Source: Gnetum montanum (taxonomy: Eukaryota; Streptophyta; Gnetopsida; Gnetales; Gnetaceae). From it: a DNA stretch of 64,000 nucleotides. The stretch spans positions 694,771 through 758,770 of the forward strand of contig MNCI01013584.1 in NCBI GenBank assembly GCA_015680685.1, given 5' to 3'. Shown piece after piece: positions 35,461 to 48,840 of the stretch; the stretch's first letter is position 1, and each line of letters begins with the position of its first letter. A program made the position numbers and the translations under genes. The notes below the pieces were generated by a model. The model ran no database searches. It was not told the DNA's origin and was given only the letters and a program-made list of their open reading frames with translations.

Positions 35461-38059
35461 TGCATCACATAAGATCCCACAATGGAGAAAAATGCGATGG
35501 AAAGTCCATGCCATGGAAAAAAACATGATGTAAAGTTTATTCCATGGAAAAAAAACACAATGAATGAAATTAATAGAAATTTTCACAAGAATTATTATTT
35601 AATAACGTACAATCATTTTGATTTTGGTTTTCAATATAAATATCAATTCTCAATGAATCGATTTGAGATTTTATTAATTTGTAAAATATATAAGATTATT
35701 TTGGCCAAATAATAGATATAGATTATAAATATATAGCTAAACTAGTTTTATACCTTTTCCAAATTCCTTCTACATTCATAGTTTGTAGAAGAAATTTTTT
35801 TTATAGCACAATAAATTATAGATTTTTTTTATCAAGTACAAAGATTGATGGTGGTCATGGTGGTTGGCATACTTAAAAGTGTAAACCCATGCTAGGATAC
35901 AATTGAAATATCTATTTTTCATGTATAAAATTCATTTTGATTTTTAAATGGGCTAAATGTCTTTATTTTTTATTTTTTGAGTAAACAAAACATCATGGTT
36001 GGTACTATAACCTTGCCTCCTCACTGAAGTACTCATGAATGAAAGTATGAATAGAACTTACAACCTTTCAACCAAGGTTTGTTTGTTTGTTTGTTTTTTA
36101 CCCCTATAATATTTTAATTGATGATTTGGTCTATTACAAGGATCCAATAGTAAGCAATTAGAGGCCAAACCAACTAGATTTGTTAAAGCATCACTTGTGT
36201 ATTATCCTCCTAAATGTGAGTGCATTAGCATCACTACATTTATTTGCTTAATAAATCTAAAGGTTACAATATTTAATGACATGAAGCAATGTATTACATA
36301 CTATGGATGTATTTACATAAAAATTACAAATCTCAAAGCAACTTAGATTCCCTTAAATTCAATTATGAGTCTCTCTAGCAAGACAAATAATATGCTTGTG
36401 AAGGTTAAAAAAAATTCACATAGATTCTAATGCTTATGGTTATATAAAAATAATAAAAAATAAAAAAAAATATTTAGTTGTACATCTACATTTTTTCCTA
36501 GAACATAAAATTTTTTATTCACTTATTATTCCTATATTACATTACATTAGAAATACAACATATAAGAAGTTGCATACGATCCTATGTTGTAGTCTAAGAT
36601 ATTAAAGTTTTGAGATAACTACATATGTATGTAGAGATTCCTAAGAATTTTTGTATTATTAAGGTACTTTAAGCTAACAAAGGTAGTGTGATCTAGGATC
36701 ATTTTTTCACTTACTAAATTTTAGACATTATTTTTGCATATACTTGGTAACCATGGAAGTGGAACAAAAAGTAATTCATATTTTCTAGGTAGGAACTATG
36801 GTATATCTATTTCCTTGATCTCTGCATCTCATGAGCACTAAAAGTTTTGTGACACTATTACTTCTGAATTTTTTTTGATTTGGAAAAAAATTGTGTTGTT
36901 GGATATTTGGAAGGAGAGACTAAAAGAGATGTGCAAAGCTGAGAACTATGAAGATTTAGAAACTTTAGTGAAGGAACCCAACATGATCCAAAGGAATGAT
37001 GAGAAAATATCCCCAAAACTTTCAATGATTTTACTTACTTTTTGGAGGAGGATTAAGCTAGTTCAAAGAAGATTGATAAGGACATTAAACTAGTGAAGCT
37101 ACTACTATTTAAGCACATCCATGAATTTTTTAGCCTAGATAGTAACTATAATACATTGCAAAAATACATTCTCATCAACAATAACTTTTTGTATGCCAAT
37201 AAGTGTAATATATTGGATTTTAATATGTAAGTTAGTAATATGGTTTCTAGAAGTTCACTTTATTTCAATAATAAATAATATTCTCTAATAATTTTATGAG
37301 TTAAAAAGAAAAATCTATGATTAGTAACTCAGCAAGCCCTGTTAGGATGTTAATTAGTTATACTGGCATTCTAGACCAAGTTTTAAAATGCCCTTCATAA
37401 AATGGTAGAACAAATGCCTTTTCCAAAAACTAACGTGCAAGGTACTATAGTATATATTTAAAAAATGAATAATAATATTTAAAATATTTAGTGTACATTA
37501 GATTATTGAAGAGAAAGTATAAAGAAAAAGCCCAACAATTTTAGGAATACATTATCAAGTTTTTATTCTTACAACTAATCTTGAAGAACCTCCCTTATGT
37601 AGTAAGAAAAGGATCATGCCTTACATTTATTCAGAAGTGTCCTAAATGGGTTTTCACTTTTTACTAAAGTGTTTCTATAAAGAGAAGAAGAAAAATCTCT
37701 CTAAATACTAAAGTACACATCAATTAGAATAATGAACAAATAGCAAAAAAAGATTAATACTGTGAAAAATAAGCTAATTCTTTAACATTCACTAGAAGCT
37801 TTTTTGCTTGAAGTTGTATTTGAAAAGAGACATCTTTGAGAATCTAATATTTAAATCTTGAAGAGAGGTCATGGTCATGCTCTTGTTGCTAGAAAAAAAT
37901 TGCACATTGAAGCTTCCAATTAAAGTAAAGAACAAGTGGTCAAAGATATTTTCAAATTAAAAAAATGGAAGTAGACAAAGAAGGCTAATCACTAAGAATG
38001 ACTTCATTAATGCTTGGTTGAAAGTTGTTATGAGAAAAAATAGAACACAAGGAGGACAC
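35461..38059. other. AT-rich stretch with no supported gene
   Basis: Contains a (GTTT)n microsatellite at 36075-36096 and a poly-A run near 38058. An open frame at 36875-37093 (72 codons) has no recognisable motif. Part may be LTR of the Ty3 relic; nothing else is recognisable. Confidence 0.5.
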
Positions 38060-38570
38060 AAAAAAAAAAAAAACATGAGAAAATGAGTCTTATATGTTGA
38101 AGAGACCTTGATGAATAAGACCATAAAAAATACAAATTTTAGGAAAGATAGGAGCTTTCCAAATACATTTCATTTTTCTCATCCAAAAGTGTAATGATAA
38201 TTTCATTTTATAGGCCTTATCAAATTGGTTATGAATAAAATCATTCTTTGTAATAATATTATAAGCAACTTTGGAATTAACAGGAAAAATAGATCTGTCA
38301 TCTATTCAAAAATTATCTAAAAAGGCTTGATACAACTTATTATCAATGTTAAATAAATTCTCAGGATTAGAAATTAAATTTTCAAAATTCATTTTCTTCT
38401 ATTTATTTAAATTATAGAGGCTTGAAGATTCATTATATATAATCTATTTATTATGCATACATAAATAAGAAACTAGAGTGATACTAAATTTTCTCCATGT
38501 GGTATATAATCTAGATGAATTAGTAGCACAAACTTCGTCATTAAAAGGAAGCCACCATGGGCTAAATTTT
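38060..38570 (-). pseudogene. LINE ORF2 C-terminal fragment
   Basis: On the minus strand a frame with three or four stops reads PWWLPFNDEVCATNSSRLY, then NKLYQAFLDNF, DDRSIFPVNSKVAYNIIT, and MKCIWKAPIFPKICIFYGLIHQG. The last piece fits the region before the zinc-binding domain at the end of plant LINE reverse transcriptases (W-x-W-x(3)-P-x-KI-x-F-x-W-L). No other LINE part, poly-A tail or target duplication was identified. Confidence 0.5.
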
Positions 38571-39545
38571 TTGAAGAAAATATTTTAAAACTATAATATG
38601 ATTATAATTTTAATATTTACTAAGCTTTTAGCATGTCTTCTAAATTTATTTAAAAATTAGAGAAACAAAAATAGAAATGACCTATGAAAAAAAAGTGTTG
38701 ACTATTTGGTATGTCAAAACCTTAGAGAAAATGAAGAATGTAGACATGTGTATGCCTATAGTTTTGTATCGCTAGAAAAGAACATAATGAGCAAGGACTT
38801 TGAATCAAGAAGCAATACTTCAAATTGCAAGCTACGTTAAGATGATAGAATAAGAGCTAAAAGAAAAATATGAGAGCTAGGATTCAAATGAAGTCTACAA
38901 GCCAAATGAAGATGTTTTGAGGATTGGCAAGATGTGAAAATGATAGAGGAATGCTGTAGAAATTAAAGTGATCTTGTAGGATAGATGTCTCTAATTGACA
39001 ATAGGTGTCTACCTCATATAGACATTTAAGGATAGATGTCTACATTTCCAAGTAGACATCTCTCCTAATGGAGCTAATCTTAGTTAGACGTCTTGACTTT
39101 GAATCAAATGTTCAAGCTAGCTATTTCATAGCTATTGCATGAATTCTAAGGATTTTTTGGAAACTCAAAAGATATAAGACAATGTGGAATTTTTGAAAAA
39201 TGCACAAGTACTTTTCATTAAAAAATCTATCCTTAGCTACTCAAAGAGAATTGGGTTTTGTTCTTCATTGTTTCATCATTTGTAATGTGTTGTATGTTTT
39301 GAGAGACTTCATTACAAGGAATTTGTAATTTGAGTTACTCTCTCTCATTGATTATTTTCTTTCTTCTTTGTTAGCCCTACAAGGTTGATGTGCTTCTTGC
39401 AAGAAGGCATCTTTGTTGAACTTGTTAAGACCTTGAGGGATTAATTGGTTTTATAGTGACAAAACACTGTAGAGTGAAGATCTCATTTTGTAAAGGTTTG
39501 GGATTTTTAAAATCTCATTTTAAGCTTGTTGGGATCTTGTAGGAT
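38571..39545. other. No gene seen; AGACATCT-rich stretch
   Basis: AT-rich, with repeated GATGTCT/AGACATCT motifs at 38982-39055 that recall those at 32645-32815. May be a diverged LTR of the Ty3 relic, unproven. Confidence 0.35.
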
Positions 39546-40423
39546 TGATGAGTAGCAAGTAGTCCCTTTGACCAACCATACAAAGCACAAGTCTGCACTA
39601 GTGATCTAGTTAAATTTTGTGGACTTAGCACCTAAGTGTGCCTATAGACATAGATAGTGACTTAAATAATTATGATAATTTTCTTCTTAACTCTCACTTA
39701 TGTAAGCTCATTTGTATGATTATGTGTGAGCCAAGGCATATGTATTTTATTTATATTTTATATTTTTATTTATTTAATCTAAGTGTTGAAGTAAAGATAA
39801 TTAATTAGGAAATTAGCTACTTAACTATTTAATGATTCCTAAGCTAACTAGCCTAACATAAGCATCTGGGCTCACCTTCCATACACATCCTAAACTCATC
39901 TTAATGCTACTAGGTTACCAAGTTTTTGTTGCTGGGTGTATCAAATAGCCACTGCTAGGATTACCAAGTGTTAAATGGTATGTTCAAAGTGGTCATACTT
40001 ATGTGTTCATTATTGAGTGTATTAATTAACTAAGAAAAAGAATGTAAATTGCATTAATAATAAAGTGCATGAAACAAAAATTAATCTATTTTAAGTGCTT
40101 TAAGGAGTATTAAGAATCTCATCTTTATTACTGTTACATCAATGGATCCAAGTACAATGATGCTTGAATAAGGATTCGTACAATTGCTTAAAGTCCTACT
40201 ATGGGCACTCAAAAAATGTTCTAACTCTGGTGGGAAAAAACTGCAAGAACTTGGCAACTCTAATGACATTATGTGCCATAAATTCAATGGGTATGTGCAT
40301 GAAATTCAATGGGTATGTGCATTTATATATACATGACATGACACTATGTTGATGCATCTTTTCATGCATCAACAGGGCTACGTTGATGCATGCTTGTTGA
40401 TGTAGCTAGTTGATGACTCATTA
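39546..40423 (-). repeat. Solo LTR of the E-IV type, about 878 bp
   Basis: Ends TGATGA and TCATTA. It matches the E-IV LTR throughout in the same orientation. Neither a primer site on the left nor a polypurine tract on the right is present, so it is a solo LTR left by recombination. Flanking five bases AGGAT and TATCT do not form a clear duplication. A local 24-bp tandem duplication (AAATTCAATGGGTATGTGCATG) occurs near 40272-40320. Confidence 0.8.
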
Positions 40424-40901
40424 TATCTCCATGATTGAGTGAGAACTCATCCCTGAGTGAACCAAAGTGGAATCAAGCTTCTTAAAACATTGGGAGGTAT
40501 GGGATTATTGACTAATTAACTCTAACTACTAATTGAATTTGAGTATTGAATTATACAAAATTATAAAATTTTCAAAATTGGGTATCCTTAATAACAAAAT
40601 TGGACACCCTTACAAAAAATGGCACTAGGAATCCTTTGGTTGCTAAAGACAAGGTGAAGATCAAACAATGCCAAGAGGTAGAGATTATTGAGATGTTGAA
40701 GGACCTTTGCTAGGGTCCATCCCTTGTGGTTATGGTGGTGATTGAGGCTATCTTGTTGCACCTACTACTTTAGGAGTTACGTGAAAAGAATTCAGAAATG
40801 CTTTCATTTTTTCCTTCTTACTCCTTGGATCGTACATAATCCATGTGACTTTCCCAATGTGGGCTAGTGCGAGAATGTTCCACAAATAGGACATTAATGA
40901 G
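40424..40901. other. No feature seen
   Basis: Unassigned AT-rich sequence between the solo LTR and the LTR of T-III. Confidence 0.5.
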
Positions 40902-41924
40902 TGTTGTGACTAAAAACCTTAATTGATGGAATGGGAAAACCAAGTATCCTCGATTCAAGAAGTTCCCTAACCCTAAATTCCTAGGGCCTTTGTGATAAAA
41001 ATGGGATATGGGGCATCCTAGTTGGTCTAGTAGATTAACTAGGGACTTAGAAGATGCAAAACATAGGAATATAAATAGATTTGAATAATTCTTAGATAAT
41101 TAATTTAATTTTATTAAACACAAAACTTAAAACTTAAAAATTTATTGAGAAAATAATAAAGAATAAGTTAGAGAAATGTGTACAAAAAATGGTGCGTGGA
41201 TGAGCAAAAAAGAGGGTTCACTTGTGTAAGAGATCAAAGCTTGTTAAAGCCAAGATGATTTACTTAATGATTCAGGTGCTAAGCCACTCTTGATGTAATC
41301 AAACCTTCCTTTGCTACTAGAACCTTCCACACTAGAGATGAATATTCCATGCTAAACTCTCCACCTTGCTTGTTGAAGTGGTTGGTCAACATTGAAGTGC
41401 ATGAATTGATGAATTTTGCTAAGTTGGGGGAAAACTTTCTAGGTTGGGGGAAATTTTCCAAGCTAGGGGAAAACTTTCTAGGCTAGTGGGTGGAGGGTAG
41501 GGAACTTTCTAAGTTGAGAGGGAAAATTTTCCAGATTGTGCATTTGGTCTCCATGTTGAAGGAAGGAAAGTCTCCAAACCCCCCTCCCTCCACACTAGGG
41601 ATAGGTGAGATCTACCCCCTACAAGTGTTTCCAACGTAGAAAATGCATAACCCCCATAAAACCCATAAAATTTTCTTTTTGACATTCCAAAGGCATTTTT
41701 GAATCCCCCAAGCCCAAATATTGATACTAGGTGATCCTTTTCACTTGGGGAATGAGGCTTTGACCACTTATGAGGCATTTTCAGCCCCAAAAGTATAACG
41801 TACATAAAATTTCCCATTGTGGATTACAATCTTCACATTTACAATGAAATTTTGCCTTAGGTTTCATGGATGGAAGTTGCATGATGGACATTGGTTAGAA
41901 CATGAAAAATTTTGTGGTGTTTCA
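40902..41924 (-). repeat. 3' LTR of T-III, about 1.02 kb
   Basis: Minus-strand reading starts TGAAACACCACA at 41924 after the polypurine tract and ends at 40902 (TGTTGTGACTAAAAAC in plus reading). The end region matches 43468-43640: CCTAACCC, GATAAAAATGGG, TCTAGTAGATTAACTAGGGACTTA. It is less than half the length of the T-II LTR and lacks the GCTACG palindromes. Confidence 0.75.
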
Positions 41925-41945
41925 ATGGCCCCTCTTTGTTGTTGT
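41925..41945 (-). other. Polypurine tract of T-III
   Basis: On the minus strand CAACAACAAAGAGGGGCCAT runs into TGAAACACC. Same motif as T-I and T-II. Confidence 0.75.
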
Positions 41946-42054
41946 CTAGAGGATTAACCTAAGAGGCACTAACAAAGAATAAAAAACATCACTACATATT
42001 ATAATGCTATAGTGCATATAGGCCACATGAGAATTAAGCTATCTAGGTCATCAA

Positions 42055-42150
42055 TGTGACTAGTTTAAGGCCATGGTGGGCCATGGCACTAGTTTAAGGC
42101 CTTGACAAGCCATGTTGCCAATTTAAGGTCATAGTGGACTATTAAAAGTA
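42055..42150 (-). repeat. Tandem array downstream of integrase in T-III
   Basis: Three units of about 33-35 bp containing TAGTTTAAGGCCATGGTGGGCCATG-type sequence, the same core as the other T-family arrays. Confidence 0.75.
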
Positions 42151-42184
42151 GACTTGCTTATTGAAAATCTGTTGGTTACATGTA

Positions 42185-43462
42185 ATATGGCTTTAGATAG
42201 GAATGATTAACTAGATTTGCTAGTTCATTTTCATCCATGTTGGCTATTTTGAATGCTTCATTCCTATAGGCTCTACTAACAAGAAAGGGCCCTTCCTAGT
42301 TGGCTGAGAATTTGCCTACATGCTTATGGATGGCCCTAAGGACTATGTCCCCTTCCTTGATCTTGCACATGGTCAAGTTATGGTAATGTTGTTACTTCTA
42401 CCTTTCTTGATAATGCTCGATGTGAGTAAGCACTTGCATACACTACTCCTCCATCAAATTCAGTATTGTTGTCCACAACTCCTTACTTTGCTCATTATTG
42501 ATGAATTCAGCCAAGGCTACTTGAAGTAATGGCACCTACAATTCAAGAGGTAAAACACCTTTAAAACCATATACAAGGCTATGGGGGGTCATGCCAATTC
42601 TTTTGTGGGAGGTTGTTCTATATGCTTCTAATGCATAGATAAGTTGCTCATGCCACTTTCACTTGCAATTGTTGACCATCTTCTTGAGCAAGTTGATGAT
42701 GGCCTTGTTGCTTGCTTCTACTTGTCCATTGGCTTGAGGGTAGTAAGGTGACAAGAAAGAATGCTTAATGCTTAGGTTGTGATAGAATTCCTTGGTTTCT
42801 TGGATATTGAATTAAGGTCCATTGTCTATAAATATGGCATTGGGGTACTAGGATAAACTTGCAAACTTGTTCAAACATGCTCATTTTTAGGGGAATAGCT
42901 TCAACCAATTTGTTAAAGTATTTGATTATAGTGATGATAAAGTTATGCCCTACAGTAGACTTAGTTGTTATAGGTCCAATGATATCGAACCCCCATCATT
43001 GAAATGGCCATGTTATCTAGGTTGTATGTAACTCAATTGGTGATACATGTATTAGGTTGCTATATCGTTGTCATGTGTCACATCGCTTAACCTTTTGTAG
43101 GTAGTCATTTTCCATATGGGGCCAATAGTAGCCTAACCATCTAATCTTAGTAGCCATGGCTCTAGGTCCTATGTGTCCTTCACAAACTCCCTTATGAACC
43201 TCTTCTAGGAATATTTTGGCTTTAGTTTTACTTAAGCATTTTAGGAGTATGCCATCATAGGATCATCAACATAATGTGTTTTCACCTACAATGACATACT
43301 GCTTTGATCACTTGCGTATGATGTCCTTATAAGAAGTAGCTAGGCCTTATAAGGATTCACCATGCATAGGATAAATTTTGATATTTTCATACAACTCCTT
43401 GGAAGGGGCAATATGAATGATGGTTACAAAGGTATCCTTAGTGTTCTATGTGATGGAAGTAG
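42185..43462 (-). pseudogene. Integrase of T-III, broken, N-terminal part
   Basis: Read on the minus strand: YENIKIYPMHGES, IIRKxSKQYVIVGENTLC, zinc-binding EEVHKGVCEGHIG...YYWPHMENDY...KRCDT (second cysteine of CxxC lost to a stop), catalytic core WGFDIIGPITTKSTVGHNFIIT with its first aspartate intact, and the C-terminal EGPFLVSRAYRNEAFKIA. The frame begins abruptly at the T-II insertion. Confidence 0.78.
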
Positions 43463-43467
43463 CGTAG
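43463..43467. other. Target-site duplication of T-II, left copy
   Basis: CGTAG here, reverse complement CTACG. The partner CTACA lies at 63717-63721 in inverted orientation; the single difference is a CG-to-CA change. Confidence 0.6.
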
Positions 43468-45796
43468 TGTTATGTCTGAAAACGTTAGTGGCTAGAACAC
43501 AGAGAGGTTATCAGGTGCACAACCTAACCCCGAATCTATGTGAGGGCCATGTTAGAGAAAATAGAAATGGGGTGCCTTGAATGGTTTAGTCGATTAGATA
43601 GGGACTTAAACATGTACAATAACCTTTTGCAAAAAATGGTTTTAAAATGTGACGCACAGAGATTAGAACAAAGGAAAACGTAACATATAGAATAATAGAA
43701 GCATATCAGAGTATGTAACCAAGCAATAAGCATGAAACGATGCACAATGATGAAAAATATATGTTGTAACAAAATGAAAGGAGAACTTTGGTGAGAGAAT
43801 GCACCACCCAAAATCAAGGGATTTAGCTTTTGTCTAGCTAATGAAGATGTACAACTGATGTGTAGTACTAGGCAGGCACAACTGACAATGGAATGGTATG
43901 ATCATAGCTCTTGGACTACTACCAAAGGGATGCCAATAGTAACTGTTGAGCCAATTCTTTGTCAAAAATTGCTATGTTGGATTGAAGAGAGAGATTCAGG
44001 AAGTGCTACTACAAGAGTTTTCTATTCACTACGAAAAGCCAATTGCCAGAAGCCAATCTCTGGAAGCCAACTGCAAGAAAGTCCTTTCGAAAAGCCAACC
44101 CCTTGAATGTTGTTTGCTAGGGTATTTATAGAGCCAAGAGCGAGAGAGAGGTGGTTTGGATGCTACATGTCTTGGGTCCCATAGGGTGCAGATGTGGATG
44201 TGCTATGTTGACATGCGGTGCTACACCGATGTGCTACACTACAGTGCTACGCTGAGTGTGACAATGCCGGAAGTGAAACCTACTAAGCCATTACCATACT
44301 GTTCAAACTGCATGTGCCAGAATCTAGGGAACTGCCAAATTTTTATAGAAAATGCCCATGAAAAATGCAAAGTAGAGCCTATGCTCCAGGACTATGTCTT
44401 CCCCTTTTTTACAAGTAGGATCAAGCGTAGAGACAATTTTAGGGATCAATAGGGGATGCAAAAACAAGAAAAATGCTAATGTTATTTGTTGAGGAGATAC
44501 TAGAGCAAAGATGATCATTGTAAACCAAGTTCTAGAGCTATTAGAGGTGTCCTTAGACTTCTCCATGAGGGTTACACCATCTACGTTGCCCAGCGTAGTG
44601 TGAATGCTTTGCTTGCTATGTTGTGCTACGGTGGGTAGCATAGCATTCCTCTTTTGAATGAATCTTCTCTAGATAATTGAAAGTATTAATCTAACACCTA
44701 GTTAGGCAAGTAGCTTCAAACATTAGTAATCCTTATTTTCATGTTGAAAAGCCCTAGGACCTACTAATTTCATCCTTTGGACACTTTTGGGCTTTGGGTC
44801 CTTGCTATGCTGTGTAGCATAGCACAGTGTAGCAGTCAATCTATCATGGATTTGAGTTAGAACCTATGGTGCTTTATCAGGAGACTCTGGTTGAGACCTG
44901 AGGATGAAGTGGGATAGGCAATCTTGAAGGTTAGAGCATGGCCAAGTGCAATTATTTTGCTTGATGGGGAACCTTTGTGCATTCTATCCTTGCTACATTG
45001 TATAGCATATAGCGTAGCACAACGTAGCACCTAGTTTGGCCTGAATTTTGACTGACTTTGCAAGCATTATATCATAGGATGTTGATCATGTCATAGAGTG
45101 GTAGTAGAACAAGAATTTTTTATGGTCAAGGCATGGACAATTATGTTTACCTCATCAAAAAAAGCTAAGCAAAGATATTGTCACATTAGAACCCTGCTAC
45201 ACTGTGCTATGCTACATAGTGTAGCATAGTGTAGCACTCAAATGGAGATGATTTCTACTAAAATTTGTCATGTTATCCTATGTTATGCTAATCATGCTTC
45301 GAGGATGAAGTGAGACAGGCATCTTTAAAGGCTGAACCATTGCCAACTACACCTTTTAGGTTTGACCCATCACTTGAGTAACTTTCGATCACCACATGTC
45401 CTGCTATGCTACGTAGCGTAGTGTAGCATAGCAGGTGCCTTAGAAAATTTTCTAAACTATCTAGTCCATCCTAAACATCTTTGGCAACTCCTAGCAAGGT
45501 CCCTGGGTAGACTGTCAACTGGGTCATTTGTCGAGCTGGGAAAGCTAGAGAGTGTAGCAAGCTTGTTAGCCCAGGAGATAGAAAATTTGCTAGATTGTAT
45601 GATCTACCTTCAATGCTTCATTTTTGTAAACTAGCCTCATAGCTAGGTGCTACAATGATTGTGGTGAAGAGTGTAGTAGGAACACTTGAACACAACCTTA
45701 CAGGCCTTAGGACTTCTAGAGTGTTGAGTCATTTTTGTGGTCCATCATGGAATTACACTCAGATAATCATGATGGCCCTAAATTGATGGTGTTTCA
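43468..45796 (-). repeat. 3' LTR of T-II, 2.33 kb
   Basis: Minus reading TGAAACACCATC...GACATAACA. Matches 61345-62688 over its R-U5 part and 63722-64000 over its U3 start. U3 carries palindromes such as TGCTATGCTACGTAGCGTAG (45403-45422). TATAAATA is at 44130-44123 on the minus strand. Confidence 0.88.
44123..44130 (-). promoter_or_regulatory. TATA box of T-II 3' LTR
   Basis: GGCTCTATAAATACCCTAG on the minus strand, conserved at 62000-62008 in the 5' LTR. Would drive the element transcript, ending near the left LTR end. Confidence 0.6.
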
Positions 45797-45812
45797 CTAG
45801 CCCCTCTTTGTC
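45797..45812 (-). other. Polypurine tract of T-II
   Basis: GACAAAGAGGGGCTAG on the minus strand directly before TGAAACACC. Confidence 0.8.
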
Positions 45813-47215
45813 AATGTCTAGAGGATTTTTCTAAGAGATGTCAACAAAGAATACAAAACACCATGAAGAATAAGATGCCAACATCGTTCTTCAGTGCCTA
45901 CCTAGATGATGCTATGTTATGTTTGAGAGTGCTTCGATGGTGATGTAAGATAGGGGGTAAGGGATAGATTTAAGAAAATAGGGTTAGGGAAGAAATGAAT
46001 GTAGAATGTTACACCATGAAAATTGTCATCATAGTGCGATCCCTTGTCAGAATGCTTATGAGGGAGTCAACACCCATGGGTGTCTTTCTCTTTGCATCTC
46101 GACCTCTCACTAGAGTGCTTAGAGATGGTGAAACGATTGCAAGAAGCTATCATGCCATTTGGTTTGGGAACTTGTCTTTTTTTTTGTGATTTTGTGCTTT
46201 TTTGTTGCACACCCATGTTCATTCAAAGGAAACCTTGTCATTGCCGTAGGATAGGTGTTTCCTCCTCGAGATGATTTTGTGTTACATCCATGTGGAGCTT
46301 TGACCTGCCTATAGAGGCTTCCCAAAGGACAAGTTGTGTTACGTCCATCATGGGCTCATAGGTTGGGCATGTGAAAGGGCTTTATGTGCATTGGGGAAGC
46401 TTGCGAAGAAGGTGTTGTAAGTTGTAAGTATAGGAATGGAGATTGAGTTGGTTGAAGGGAGAGTAGGATATGCACTCTTAAGTAGCTAGGCTGATCGAAG
46501 TGGGCACCTTAAAAAAATGTAGTGCCTTGCTCTTGTGGTGGAACACATCCCTAAACGAAGCCATCTTGGCTTTTATCCTGGAAATGCAATAGAGAAAAAA
46601 CCAGAAAAATAACTAGCATTGAAGTGAGGGAAAATTCCTACTTGCTCGGGACACTGCCAAGGTGGTAGGTACTGTGTCTGACATGTGCAATGTTCAAAGC
46701 AAAAAGGCTAGTGTAGTCTTCGGTAGTGGTAGGCCAGAAAGTTTCAATGACCTAGCCAGAAATGAACACTAAAGAGGCTAGGAGTGATGATGATGCAAGT
46801 GCTTAGGAATCCCTGCCAAGGTAAGCATCATGAAATCCATCTGCAGGATGAGAAACCTAATAGCTGAATGTTATTTCAAACTCTAAAAATGGCAAGGGCT
46901 AGAGGATGCCAGGACTGTGGCTACACCACAGTTCTATTGGGACTCTAGTAGGGAGTGCTGACGATGGGAGCTATGACCAAACTGATTAGTGATGGTAGTA
47001 ATAGCTCTGGAAGGTTAGCAAGATGATGGACAACATCTCTAAAAGATTAGCAAGATGCCAGGGGTGGTGATGCAGCATGTGTCCTAGAGGGTTTTTTTTT
47101 GGTGCCATGTACTTCATTTTGGAACTACCACGTCCCACCCCATCTTGCGTAGGAATCTTAGAGATATGCACACTCACTTGTTCGCAAGGTCACATGTGTG
47201 AGCTAGGACATGTTG
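45813..47215 (-). other. 3' untranslated region of T-II
   Basis: No supported gene. Shares segments with 9661-10930 of T-I in inverted orientation. Confidence 0.6.
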
Positions 47216-47540
47216 TGCTGTGAACCTAGTTTTAGGTCTTGGTAGATCATCAAATGTGCTAGTTTAAAGTCCTAGTAGACTACGGTCCTAGTTTAAGGTC
47301 CAGGCAGACTGAGATATGCTAGTTTAAGGTCCCAGTAGACCATTGTGCTAATTTAACATTGTAGCAGACGGAGGATGGCCAATTTAAGGTTGTAGCAGAC
47401 CATGTTGTGGTGGCTAGTTTTACGTCATTGGCTAGGAACAATCTATGGGTGCCAGTTTTATATCATGGCCCATAGGCATGCTATGCCAGTTTAATGTCAT
47501 AGCAGATGTTCTATGCTATTTTATAGTCATAGTGGACTAT
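47216..47540 (-). repeat. Tandem array downstream of integrase in T-II
   Basis: About nine units of 33-38 bp, plus-strand form GCTAGTTTAAGGTCCCAGTAGACCATTGT. Counterpart of 9190-9500 in T-I. Confidence 0.85.
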
Positions 47541-47579
47541 TTTCTTACCTTGCTTCACGTTCGGTGTAATCCTGCATGT

Positions 47580-48840
47580 TAAGCATAGTATGGCTTCAGG
47601 TACAAGTGGTTGATAGAACTTGGGAATTCATTGCCATCTACATTAGCTAGCTTGAATGCCCTATTTTCATAGGCTTTTGTAACTACAAAGGGGCCTTCCT
47701 AGTTGGCTAAGAATTTACTCATGGGTTCATGAATGGCCTTAAGGACTAGGTCCCCTTTTTTGATTGGTCATTGGTGCAAGTTGCAGTGATGCTTCTACCA
47801 TTGCTTGTCTTGGTACCACTTGATGCAATTAAGTGTTTGGGTGTGTTCCTTCTCTACAGAGTCAAGATCAATGATCATTGACTCATTGTTTTAAGCCTCG
47901 TCCATGATGTTTGAAAGGATCATTCAAAGTGATGGGACTTGCAATTCAAGAGGTAACATCACTTTAGATCCATAAATAAGTCCAAAGCACGTAGAGTATT
48001 TGCTCGTGCCATCACCTCTTGCTACTACTAAGCATCTTTTTCAAAAGGTTGATGATGACTTTATTGGTTGCCTCTACTTGGCCATTTTTCTAGGGGTAAT
48101 ATGACGATGAGAAAGAATGTTTGATACCAAGACGTTTGCAAAAGGCTTTGGTTTCTATGGTATTAAATTATGGTCTATTGTCAATAACAATAGTCATGGG
48201 AAGGCCAAATCGTGTCACTATGTTGTCTATAATGAACTTGCAAACCTATTGGGACATGGTCTTTTTGAGGGGGATAGCCTCTAACCATTTTGTAAAGTAC
48301 TTGGTTGCAGTAATAATAAAACTATTCCCTATAGAAGACTTAGGTCTAATGGGTCCTATGATATCTAGTCCCCATCATTGGAAAGGCCATGTGATCTAAG
48401 TGGTATGCAATTTGGTAGGCAATACGTGTATAAGGTTACCTTAGTGTTGACACACATTGCATGTTCATGTTCTAACCTTGGCAACGTAGTTGCGTTCTAT
48501 GTGAGGCCAATAGTAGCCCAAACGCCTAATCTTTGTTGCCATAGCCCTAGGAGCTATGTGCCCTCCACATAGTCCCTCATGGACTTCATCAAAAATTTTT
48601 TGCACTTCATCCCCACTAACGCAAGCTAGCAATATCTCATCATAAGAATGTTTGCATAAAGTGTTGTCTACTATGAGGACATATTGTTGTGCTCGCTTTT
48701 GCACTGCATCCTTTTGGGTAGGTGTTAGGCCATGTGGGGGTTCACCATATTGGAGGTATGTTTTAATGTCATCACACCACTCTTGGGTATGTACTACACT
48801 TACAAATGCTATATGTGTTGTGTGAATGATGGGGTCGGTG
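47580..48840 (-). pseudogene. Integrase of T-II, broken
   Basis: Zinc-binding region HEGLCGGHIAPRAM, YYWPHIERNY, CNVCQH; catalytic core with all three acidic residues visible: GLDIIGPIRPKSS, TIVIDNRPxFN and GQVEATNK. The C-terminal EGPFVVTKAYENRAFKLAN closes it. Around a dozen stops and a decayed stretch between core and C-terminus. Better preserved at the active site than T-I or E-IV. Confidence 0.85.

Larger units (their letters stand above)
40902..43467 (-). mobile_element. T-III: Tat/Ogre-like element, 3' part, minus strand
   Basis: Integrase, tandem array, polypurine tract and 3' LTR in minus-strand order. The upstream part is interrupted at 43467 by T-II. I place its RNase H at 62689-63721, inverted. 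The 3' untranslated region is only about 100 bp, against 1.3-1.4 kb in T-I and T-II. Confidence 0.75.

Noticed and set aside
36875-37093. 72-codon open frame, lysine-rich
   Set aside because: No recognisable motif, no related copy in the window, AT-rich surroundings.
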